Shown: positions 11,441-21,655 of the stretch, piece by piece
Numbering within the stretch: position 1 is the first letter of the stretch
Layout: each line of letters begins with the position of its first letter
From: Plantago elongata
Taxonomy: Eukaryota > Streptophyta > Magnoliopsida > Lamiales > Plantaginaceae
Assembly: GCA_036897095.1 (NCBI GenBank)
Contig: JAYMSP010000189.1
Span: 1 to 64,000, forward strand
Reading direction: 5' to 3'
DNA length: 64,000 nucleotides
Made by a program: the position numbers and the translations under genes
The notes under the pieces: generated by a model
Seen by the model: only the letters and a program-made list of their open reading frames with translations
Told to the model about the DNA's origin: nothing
The model's database searches: none

Positions 11441-11662
11441 ATGTAGTGCGTAGTTCACAGCTTCATCTACGCAATAATGCAAATAGTTTGGGTCAAAATT
11501 ACTTAGGTGCTTGTATTACACTACAGTTCAAGTCAAGAACTGAAGATAAATTTTCCTGGAGCATCCAAATCCTTTTTGACCAATATGATGCATGTCTGCA
11601 GCCAGCTAGTGTTGACTAGTCCAATAGCAACCTATCAATTTTTACAAAACAAACAACTGTTT

Positions 11663-11770
11663 ATTATACTGTTAAAGCGGTCATCTCTCCATTCAAATTA
11701 AATATTTTATATACAAAAAATTTAATTTCAATTGAAAACGACCACTCAAATTCTATATCAATCCGTCCCC
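11663..11770 (-). mobile_element. Short interspersed repeat, family A, copy 2
   Basis: Read on the minus strand it follows the family consensus: GACGGATTGATATAGAATTT at the start, TTTTCAATTGAAATTAAA in the core and a degenerate CAGTATAA end. A minus-strand frame through it encodes a segment similar to one from copy 3 at 43 kb, only because both translate the same repeat. Confidence 0.7.
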
Positions 11771-12185
11771 AAAATAGTGGACCACCTCCTTCCATGAATT
11801 GAACAAATAATTTCAAAGTATTGATCCATTTTATGTCACTGTCAAAGTATTGGGAGATTATTTCATAAATCCCACGATAATGGTATATTGTACGCACTAT
11901 ACCTCACAATAACAAATCAGTTCGGGTAATATTTATTTGTATTCTTTGAAATAATTATCTTAAACAATATAGAGTTTCCATATTCTGTATTCCCAATCAT
12001 ACAGTCAAAAGACTCAAAACAGGTCGGTCTATATAATCATTTTTCCAATCTACATATCCATTGGTCAAGATTCAAGAACAGAGGACTCTAAGTGGATACA
12101 TGGTCATTAATTCCACCAAATAAAAATCCTGATATAAAACAAATTAAACAACCATATCACTTATTAGCACTTGAGATCAGATTAC

Positions 12186-12801
12186 ATGGAATCACCAAAT
12201 CACAGTTCCCAGATAACACTCCGAGCAGTTGATCTATCCGACGCCGATGATTTCATGAAATGGCACGTCAAGAACCAATCAAGTTTTACTAGTAAATTTC
12301 ATTTTTCTAGACTCAAATTCTATCTAATTTATCAACTCCATCAACAGGTACAACGATGAAAAGGTCAGCAAGTACTGTTCCTGGGATCATTTCCCCTCCA
12401 AGGAAGCCGTGGTCGATTTCATGACCGAAAGAGTCATGAACCACCCCTGGCACAAGGCCATCTGCCTGTTGGGGCGTCCCATTGGATCCGTATCCGTCAC
12501 GCCAGCTCAAGGCAACGACAGGTGCCGCGCTGAGATTGGGTACGTGGTGGGGTCTCCTTATTGGGGAAAAGGGGTCGCTACGCGGGCAGTGAAGATGGCG
12601 GCGGAGGCGATATTCGCGGAGTGGGAGCACCTGGAACGGCTTCAGGCAGTAGTGGACGTCGAAAATGTAGGGTCTCAACGGGTTTTGGAGAAGGCCGGGT
12701 TCCAGAAGGAAGGGGTTTTGAGGAGGTATTATCTATTGAAAGAGGGCGGGGTGAGGGATGCGTTTATGTATAGCCTTTTGTCAGATGAACGGCTTGTTTG
12801 A
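12186..12801 (+). CDS. GNAT-family N-acetyltransferase with a GC-AG intron
   Basis: Exons 12186-12262 and 12348-12801 give 176 aa resembling the plant acyl-CoA N-acyltransferases of the Arabidopsis At2g32030 group. These transfer acetyl from acetyl-CoA to an amine; their substrate is not established. The fold shows ITLRAVDLSDADDFMKW, CSWDHF, HPWHKAICL, RPIGSVSV, EIGYVV, then the CoA-binding loop YWGKGVATRAV, and VENVGSQRVLEKAGFQKEGV. The first exon stays open past the junction, but no GT donor restores the frame. A GC donor (ATG AAA TG|GCACGT) with acceptor CAACAG|G does, rebuilding the family Trp as DDFMKW-YNDEKV. The 85-nt intron is rare in that relatives I recall are intronless. Alternatively an insertion has damaged the gene. 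Confidence 0.82.
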
Positions 12802-13399
12802 TGAGTATCATTTTGTGTATATCCGATTCTAGTATATTCTCAGATCGGATGTTCTGCCCAATGAAAGGCTAAAAGTAAACGGGAATCTTTTTTCGGGGCA
12901 GAGGAAGTACTTTATAGATGCATCATCAACACGGATGGATGATGATCGTAGTTCTTGGTCATTCATGAATGAGTACTGGAAAAGTTGGGATAGCAGATTC
13001 ATTTGTGGTTTAATTTTTATGAAGTTGAATGTGCAAAAATTTTGTTGTGGTTGTAATTTTGTTTAGGTTTGTTTATGATTCAAGATGGTTATGTTATAGT
13101 TAATTGGATTGTGTTGTATGTGCCAACAAGGATATGAGAATTAGTGGACAAAAATGGTAACAGCACAAGTTTAAACAAGAAAGTTCACTTGGTGTGGTCA
13201 CCTAAATCTTCCAAAGTTAGTTAAGGTAGTTAAACTCCACATGTAATTCAACATTGTAATGTCAATAAACTCCCTGTTTACTCTTTAAATCCAAGTAAAT
13301 CTCATCTTCCATAAGTAGCCTTCACAACCAATCAGTAAGTAGTAATTAAATCTACTGTCACAAACTCATTCAAGCCTTGCATAGAATTGACATTCATAC
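12802..13399. other. Spacer between acetyltransferase and lipid transfer protein genes
   Basis: It contains the acetyltransferase 3' untranslated region and the upstream region of the next gene. No TATA box stands out and no other feature is seen. Confidence 0.45.
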
Positions 13400-14410
13400 A
13401 TGGAAGAACAGAACAGATTTCTTTGTGTACCAGTAGCAGTCGCTATAGCGGTAATTGCAATGATTTCTCCGATTGATGCTCAATCAAGTTCGACTTGCAC
13501 AGGTGCAATGATGCGCAGCTTGAGTCCATGTGTAGGTTTTCTATACGGTGGCTCTGGTGGATCTTCACCAACTTCAGAATGTTGTGGTGCACTCAGAAAC
13601 CTGATGAGCACGGGGCAAGATTGCTTGTGCCTTTTCGTCGCTGGTGGCACGCCCTTTAAGGTTCCCATTAACAATAGTCTTGCTATGTCCCTTCCACGAG
13701 CGTGTAAGATGTCCGGTGTACCCATCGAGTGCAAAGGTACGTGAGAGTATCATCACGAATTGAGTATGCTTCACATGTTCGAATTTCAGTCTGATACATG
13801 TTCTTTTGATCCTCAATGCAGCCACGGCTAGTCCTGTTCCATCTCCAGGTACATTTTTTTAAAGTTATAATCTGTCCGAATGCTCAAGTTAATCTTACAC
13901 TTCTCTGCAATCAATAAGAAACTGATGACTTATGTTTTGAGTTTCCAGATGCACAGAATTCAGGACAAGGTGGATCAAATGTGTCACCTAGATTATCTCC
14001 TCCAAGTCCTACAGGTAATTTATTCCCATCTTGACTCCAATATCGGTTTATGGTTCTTAAATCATTCGGCCATGTCGTTTAGCAGTAATTCGTGATCAAA
14101 CTGGATTGCAAAGAGTCATTGATAAGGATCTCCTGAGACATTCGTCTAAAGACTAACAAAGAGGGGTGAAAAATGTGACTACTGCCTGATTAATGTTGTA
14201 CTCCATAAAATTGCAGGTCAAATTGTGCCAGAGGTGCCCCCGGCAGATGTGATAAATACACCTCCGGCACCAGATGATCTTGTACCAACTTTGACGCCAC
14301 CAGGAATGCGGCCAACTTTGACTCTATCGGCAGCTACACACCCCTGCAGCCACATTACTTACTTGCCTTCTCTTCTGCTAGCTTCCCTTGGAATCATCAT
14401 ATCATTTTAA
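13400..14410 (+). CDS. Non-specific lipid transfer protein, GPI-anchored (LTPG type)
   Basis: Four exons (13400-13736, 13822-13848, 13949-14014, 14217-14410) with GT-AG junctions and consistent phases give 207 aa. Residues 1-27 are a signal peptide ending near IDAQ. The eight-cysteine motif is complete: STC, SPC, ECC, DCLC, RAC and IEC. It forms a four-disulfide helical pocket that binds lipid. A Pro/Ser-rich linker follows, then a hydrophobic C-terminus (LPSLLLASLGIIISF) that signals GPI attachment at the outer plasma membrane. The family takes part in cuticular wax export and wall assembly. The small middle exons (27 and 66 nt) encode linker only, so alternative splicing would change linker length without touching the lipid domain. 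Confidence 0.9.
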
Positions 14411-15627
14411 TTTATGGAAGTGATAGCTATCAAATCAAAATATATAAGATGCATATATCAAAGGATTTCTTTTGTATACTAATCAGTTACTGTAGTATTT
14501 AGATCCCATCAGTTTATTAAGTGGATCTTAGTTGAGTGATTCCTTCAGTATATTGATGTGAGTGATTACAAAAGTAATTTGCTGAACAAGTCTACCACAA
14601 CTTTTATATATCTGCATATATACTGCTGGCCTGGGAGAATGATTCTGTATCATATGCTTTCGTTGTTTTCCTAGCTCTCATCATCATCGTCATCATCTAA
14701 ACCTGTCCTCACTTGGCCTGCATCATAAGATTCGTTCCGTACGAAAGGGCTAATCGGTTGGAGTGGAACTGAACTCTTAAGATTGAACAAAACTAGCCAT
14801 CACATCACATCATTTCTAATTGTTGTACTGAGAGACTGAGACAGAAGAATGTTTTTTACTCAACAGATACTCTCTGCCATATATGTGATCAAAAATCCAC
14901 CATATGAATGTGAAATAGAAAGTTAGCTTTATTGATTTGCAATTTGTAAAGATAAGATCTGTGAGACTGCTACGATGAAACAGAATTCTTTTCAACTTAT
15001 TGAGCTCTCTCTTTATATATGCATGCATATGCTAGCTCCTTAATTAAGCCTGATCATACAACATACACTTGCACAATTATACAAGCATAATTCTCAAAAA
15101 GGTATGTGATCAGATTATAGTATCTACATTCCTTCTCGTTTAGTTTCGTCTAGCTTCTATCAACGTATATATGCATCTGTTGTGTTACTGCAGAGTTACT
15201 TACATTCAAAACTAGAAACCAGTTTAGCTGTAGAAGATGTACATATCTGTTAGTCTGCTAGGAGCAGTTAGAAGAAGTGAGCTTCTTGAAGCTCATTACA
15301 ATCATTCTTCTTCTCTTATTATATCTCAATGTTAAAACAAAGATTGATCTTGAACGTTGCCCATCATCGTCTGATTTGGTTAAGTGATAGCTACATTTCC
15401 AGATTATGGGAACCTGCAGAAGATCCCATGGCTGATAACCTCTACACCTGATGTTTTTCCTCCCTAGTTTCTAGAATTGATATCGACGACGGATGGATTT
15501 TGACGTCGATGTATATTGATTTTACTTGTTTTTTACTTGTATGTAAATGATTTTAATTTTTATATGTGTATGCTTTACTGCAAGTTAACAACTTCTTCAT
15601 TTGCACAGATTAGAAGAAATAGGCAAC
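14411..15627 (+). other. Spacer with probable promoter and leader intron of the P450 gene
   Basis: No coding region is seen. A TATA-like TTTATATATG lies at 15012-15021. About 80 bp later AAAAAG|GTATGT (donor at 15102) could begin a leader intron that ends at TTGCACAG|ATTAG (15608), placing the P450 start codon 20 bp into the second exon. This is an inference from splice motifs only. Confidence 0.4.
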
Positions 15628-17241
15628 ATGATGATGTTCATACTCATGGCCGTTCTAGTTCTGTTGTTTCTGTTAAGGCATTTCTTGCACGGAGTGTCGC
15701 AACTTCCACCAGGCCCTTACACATGGCAAGTTCTTGGAAACCTATCATCATTTGTGGACAAACCACACGTTACGTTGGCCAAATTAGCTAAGATCCACGG
15801 CCCACTCATTTCATTTAGGGTTGGAACCCAAGTTGTTGTTGTGGCATCATCCCCATCCACTGCTAAGGAAATCTTGAAGAATCAGTTGTTTACCGGAAGG
15901 TTCTTTCCAACAGTGTTTTACAATATCCCGGGGTCAAGCCATGCCTCAATACTCTTATCCCCAGAATGTGACAACGTGTGGAAGTTCCTACGTCGGATGG
16001 AGAAAAGTCACGTGCTTTCCCCAAGGGCTGTCGAGTCTAATGTTTTTATAAGGAGCACCAAGGTAATGGAGATGATGAAGTATCTTCGTGCTAATCAGGG
16101 CCAAGTCGTGAATGTTGACGATGTTGTGTTTCAAACGTTTCTTAACAGTGTTAGCAATGTTTTCGCCTCAAGAAACTTGATCGGTTTTGATGTGATGGGG
16201 CAAGTTGATAGAAAAGTTATATGTTTTATAGACAAGGTGTGTGATGAAGTTAGCAGGATTGGTTTATCAGACATCTATCCTCTCTTGAAAAATGTAGACT
16301 TTTGGAGTAAAAGACGTGCCATGGTCATTATCGATCATGTAAGGCTCATTTGGGGAGAAATCATAGCGGAGAAGAGAAAACAACACTATCAGAAGAGTCC
16401 AAATCCACCAACTCAAGATTTTTTGGATGTTTTGCTACTTGAAAACACATTCACAGATGATCAGATAGGTGTTCTCCTAACGGTATGAGCTTGTATCTGT
16501 TTAAATTAATACATTTGTTGCAACTTTTTCGCTAAGTGAATCTCCTCCACTATCTGGATTTTATTCTACCTTTACCATGATTTGTTCACATCTATATGCT
16601 ACAAAATACAAATGCAGGAGTTACTAATTGCATCTACAGATTCTACAACTGGTGTGACTCTATGGTTAGTCATAGAGTTAGTCAAGAATGTAGACATGTT
16701 GCACCGCGTTAGGAATGAAATCGCGGCTCATGCCATTGAAGGCAATTCACTGAACGAGTCTCGCTTGTCTGAGTGCCAGTATTTCAATGCGTGCATAAAA
16801 GAAGCTTTGAGGATTCACAATCCAGGTCCATTTGGAATACCTCGTCGTGCAACTGAGACTTGTAAATTGAATAACTACATTATCCCAAAAAACAGTGTTG
16901 TGGTCGTGAACTTCTGGGCTATCCACTTCGACCAGAGTATTTGGGACGATGCCACGACTTTTAGGCCCGAGAGGTTTCTGGTCAATACAAAAGCTAATGT
17001 CTGGGGCACTCAGTTCGAGTACTTACCTTTCAGTTCAGGACAAAGAATGTGCCCTGGGTTAAATGTCGCTATGAAGAACATCCAAGTAATGGTTGCATCG
17101 TTGGTGTACTTTTTCGACTGGAGTCCTCCGAATGGTGTCCCTCTCGGTGACCTTGGTGCGAAGGTGAAATACAATACATTGATATTCAAGAAGAAAGAAC
17201 CATTATATTTGGTTCCCAATGAAAAGCAATGCTTTCAATAA
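15628..17241 (+). CDS. Cytochrome P450, CYP71 clan, CYP76/CYP80-like
   Basis: Exons 15628-16482 and 16618-17241 join in phase 0 across a 135-bp GT-AG intron, giving 492 aa. It should be an ER-anchored heme monooxygenase with an N-terminal anchor (MMMFILMAVLVLLFLL) and the hinge LPPGP. WKFLR is the C-helix, KEALR gives E347 and R350 of ExxR, FRPERF follows, and the heme loop FSSGQRMCPG carries Cys430. The phrasing KPHVTLAKLAKIHGPLISFR and VVVASSPSTAKEIL is typical of CYP76 and of proteins labelled N-methylcoclaurine hydroxylase (CYP80). The I-helix oxygen-binding motif is unusual: ASTDST (290-295) replaces A/G-G-x-D/E-T-T/S, so the Gly and first Thr are both Ser. The first ATG of a run of three is taken as the start. 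The substrate is unknown. Confidence 0.9.
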
Positions 17242-17867
17242 TGAAATAGTTTGATCTCTTCTAAATAAATACATGTATGTCTATGTAATCTCTTCACAAT
17301 CTCACAAAAGTCAGATGTGTACAGTTTCGGAGTCTTGCTATTGGAATCCCTTCACAATCTCAATGTATAACATATAATCTTATTGAAGTTGGTAGAAGCG
17401 GGGCAAATCCAGGAATAATTTAAACTCTAAGCCAGATTTAAAAATTCCGGCACATGAAATTTTAGAATATGACGTAAAATTTATCCACACCATAATTCAT
17501 ATACATTTTTAGTTCACATTTACAATACATTCTATGTCAAATTTCTTATGTATTTTAGTGCACATTTACTATTAAAATTTCAATATAGAACTGGTTCGAC
17601 TCTAGGCAGAACTATAAAATTGTGAAAAAGTTAAACAAATTCAATTGGAAAGTTCCTGACAAAAGATAGGATTCATTAGCTCGTTATTTGTATGAATGTG
17701 TGAAAAATATACCTGTCAAAATGTTACTCAACTTATCAAGAACAATTTTGAAATATGTACAATAATTAAGATGTATTAATATCTATAGATTTGTAATATA
17801 AGCGCCATTTTGTTTTCAAATATTGTACCAAAAAGCTTTATTAAAACGGATTAAAGTGAAGAAGAAT
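17242..17867. other. Spacer downstream of the P450 gene
   Basis: AT-rich DNA with no gene or repeat that I can identify; the P450 3' untranslated region lies at its start. Confidence 0.45.
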
Positions 17868-19764
17868 GATGAAAATAAATTTGAGAATGATGTACATTAA
17901 ATATGATTTGACTGTTATTGATTGAATGATAAGTTTACAGAATGAATCTAGTCTATATATAGTTACACTGAGCTAAAAACTAAAGAGAGAACAAATTACA
18001 ATAGATGAAAATATCTACAACAAACTACACTAAAGAACAAAATATGTTATGACTTGTGGCTCATTCTCATTGGCTGGCTAATGGCCATGCTCAAATCTGT
18101 TGTATATTGGTGTGTATGGACCAAACACACTTTTAGTTACTAGAGAATAAGTCATATTATGTTTCTTTCTATCGCATTTCCCGCCATCTACTTGTTCTTC
18201 CTTGCTTCCATTTGCAGTAGGCTCTTTCATTTCTTAAATTTGATCCTGCTACATTTCTCTTCTTCATAATCTTGACACTCCCCCTCAAGATGAACATAGA
18301 TATTTGTTATGCTCGTTTTGAACATGTCAAATTTAAGATCAGTGATGGACAAAGCTTTAGTGAACATGTTTGCAGAGTGTTCTTGAGACTTGATATACTT
18401 GGTTTCTATCACTCCCTCAATCTCCTTGTCTCCAATAAAATGACAATCAACCTCTATATGCTTGATTCTTTCATGTTGAATAGGGTTCCTTGTCAGGTGA
18501 ATAGAGGATTGATTATCACAATACAATGAAATAACTTCATTTTGAGAACACTTCAAGTCCTTTAGCAGTGATATTAACCAAACAATCTCACATCTTGCCT
18601 TAGCCAATGCCTTGTACTCTGCTTCAGTAGTTGAAAGGTTCAATGTTGGTTGCTTTTCTGATTTCCAACTGATTAGTGAAGAGCCAAGAAACACACAAAA
18701 GCATGTGACTTGTATCCTGACAAGCTGCCCAGTCTGAGTCACAATAAGCTTTAAGTGTGGGTGTTGAATTTCTTTATACGGTAGTCCCTGACCAAAACTA
18801 CCCTTGAGATATCTTACCACTCTAGTGGCAGCTTTAAAATGAATATCTATTGGAGCTGCCATAAATTGACTAAGCACATTCACTACATAGGTAATGTCAG
18901 GTCTACTAATATTCAAGTAGATTAACCTCCCAACTATTTTCATGTAACTAGTAGGATCTCATAGAGAGTTTTCTGATATGGAACTCATTTTGTGATTTTG
19001 CTTAATGGGTGATTTGGAAGGTTCACAACCTGATAGACCACAGTCTGAAATAATGTCAAGTGCATATTTCTTCTGGAAAATGTAAATGCTCTGAGTTGAT
19101 CTAGCCACTTAAATACCCAAGAAATATTTCAATGCACCAAGGTCTCTAACCTTAAAGTGTTTATGTAAATGATTTTTGACAGATGAAATGTCATTTTTAT
19201 TGTTTCCTGCGATGAGAATATCATCACATAAACAAGTAATATGACCTAACCATGTGAAGTGTCCATACTAAACAATGAAAAATCATATTGTGATTGTTTG
19301 AAACTAATATCTGAATAATTGAAATGAATTTAGATTTCCATTGTCTTGATGCTTGCATAAGACCATAGAGTGATTTTGTAATTTGCAGACCTTATTCCCC
19401 CCCCCCCCCCAAAGCAAGTATCCAGGTGGTGGATGCATGTAAATAGTCTCAGTTAAATCACCATTGATGAAATCATTGTGCACATATAAATGATCAATAG
19501 ACCAATCATGCATGGCAACTAATGCTAATAAAACTCTAACAGAGGTAAGTTTGGCAACAGGACTGTAAGTTTCAGTGTAATCTAAGCCATATTGTTGTGT
19601 GAAGCCTTTGGCAACAAGCCTTGCCTTATACTTGTCTATGGAACCATATGGATTGAGTTTAAGCTTGAAGACATATCTACAGCCAATGGGATGTAAATCT
19701 GATGTATATGGCACCAAATCCCATGTGTGATTGTCTTACAGTACTTGCAATTCAGCAACAATGG

Positions 19765-21638
19765 TGAAATAGTATATGGATCGGGATTCAATACTTTGAC
19801 AACTACCACGACTCAACTATGTGTAATGACTACACTCTTGATCAGTAAACTGTGAAGAGTATACTCAGTACACCTATGCCTTCGACAAAAACTTATATAA
19901 ATCAGAAAGACAACGAAAATAAACTAAAGTGATATATAACTTTCTAGCAGGTTAAGGCGAATATATCCACTATATGAATAATCTGATAATGAATACAAGG
20001 TTACTACTCTAGCTCTATTCTAGAATACAACTAGATGAAAAACAACCAAGTAGCTGTAAGCAATGAATTGTACTAATCTAGCTCTTAATCTCTGGACTAA
20101 CAACTAGATCAAACTTGAAAAAGGTTGATGACAAAACACGTGCAACAGCTAACAACTATGCGATGGAATGGCTTGCTTGAAACACGTAGTTTTGTCTTTA
20201 ATGTAGATGCCCTTTGTATAGATTCTTGAAGCCGACTTCATAGGGGCAGAATCCTACATTGACTTGTGTTATGATTCCTGTCAATCTTCAACTTCTTATT
20301 CGATCTCTTCTTATCCAGTCGATATTCATTGTCCTTGTCCTAGCATTAAGGCTGCTCATTTCATCCGGATCCACAAATCCGGTCCGTTATCCGCTAAAAT
20401 GGACTGGATCGGATCGTGGATGGGGTTTTTCCTCATCCGTTTTAAAAGGATAAATCCGCCGGATATCCGTTTATCCGTCTAAACTAGGGTATTATTGTAA
20501 TTTTACATTTTTGCCCTAATTCTCTACTCCTACTCCTAGCCGTCTTCTCCATTCTCATTTCGTCTTCTCCATCCTCTTGCTAAGAAATGAAATCAATCAA
20601 GATCCTGCAAGTAGTAGCGAACGAATGCAGGATTTGTAATCAGCACCAGCAGCTTCCACTCGTCGTCATGAAGGACGCACCTAGACTAGATCGATGCCCT
20701 CATTCTCATTTCGTCTTCTCCATCTTCTTCTCCGCCGATCCGATCGATTTCAGTCGTCGGTGTTCGAGTTTGAAGGAGGCGGCCGGTGTTCGGATTTTTG
20801 GAAGGAGGCCGTGGGTTCGTTTGGGTCCGACCGTGTGTTGGTGTTGGTGTGAATTGGGGCAGGCGATTTCAGTGGCCGGTGTTCGAGTTTGAAGGAGGCT
20901 CCACATCAACGCCCACCATAACCCTCGAATCTGATAACCAGCAGCCCCAATTCCGTGAATCCCTAATCTTGAAATTGAAGCCCCTAAAAAAGAAGGTTTC
21001 TTGGAAGGTAGGCACCGTCGACAACGAATTCATGATGATGATCAACCTCCTTGTCATCACGATCACGATGATAGTGAACCCAGTCATTGATTGATTCTCA
21101 TTGTCTCTCGAATACTATTTCTATGATTTTTGTAACACTATAATTTTTTCTGTTGCTGCCTCCTACTCTGCTATTTTCTGGATACGGATATCCGCTGGAT
21201 TTATCCGTTATCCGACGGATTTATCCGTATCCAATCCGCTCGGAATGGATTGGATAACGGATGGACTATTTTCCATTCGTTTGACCGGATATCCGGTCAA
21301 AGGATCGATCTCCGGTCAAACGGATGCAGATCGATCCGTATCCGTCCGTTGCACAGCCCTACCTAGCATACTTCGACTTGTAATCCCATTTGAATTCTAA
21401 GATCTTCATGTCTCAATTTCTTGCACACAGTAGACATACGCTACTATGGAACTTGTTATGTTTGTTGAATAAAGGTAAAAACTATATTAGCACTAAGAGA
21501 AGTCAAGTTCGATTAGGACTTTGAGTGTGAGTTATATATCCAGTGTAGTCGATACACCAGTAATGGTGTACTAAGTACAATGGACAGTAAATTTTGAAGT
21601 GTAACTAGTGCACTCACAGAAAAACTCACACTTACATT
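19765..21638 (-). repeat. 3' LTR of the SIRE-type element, interrupted by a hAT element
   Basis: It matches the LTR at 28996-29861 along its length, apart from a 1,015-bp insertion at 20347-21361. Without the insertion and its target duplication it is about 851 bp, close to the 866 bp of the other LTR. Confidence 0.88.
20347..21361. mobile_element. Non-autonomous hAT transposon inside the LTR
   Basis: The exact 8-bp target duplication CCTAGCAT flanks it (20339-20346 and 21362-21369). Ends are TAAGGCTGCTC and, complemented, TAGGGCTGTGC, typical hAT termini. Both subterminal zones repeat GGATATCCG- and ATCCGTATCCG-like words, as hAT transposase binding regions do. The interior is unlike the ends and more GC-rich. 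No transposase is seen; the 101-codon frame at 20587 looks non-homologous. The other LTR lacks the insertion, which fixes its boundaries exactly and shows that it is younger than the retroelement. Confidence 0.9.
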
Positions 21639-21655
21639 CTCCTCCCCCTTAGTTT
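21639..21655 (-). other. Polypurine tract of the SIRE-type element
   Basis: On the minus strand AAGGGGGAGGAGAA directly precedes the 3' LTR, the place and composition of a retroelement plus-strand primer. Confidence 0.75.

Larger units (their letters stand above)
9931..12185. other. Repeat-rich intergenic region
   Basis: No gene is recognised. It contains a putative foldback element (10255-11440), one family A repeat (11663-11770) and the short promoter region of the acetyltransferase. Open frames here (for example 10748-10963) have no recognisable homology. Confidence 0.45.

Noticed and set aside
20587-20892. 101-codon frame in the hAT element
   Set aside because: No transposase motifs (no hAT dimerisation domain or BED finger), and overlapping frames on both strands are equally open.
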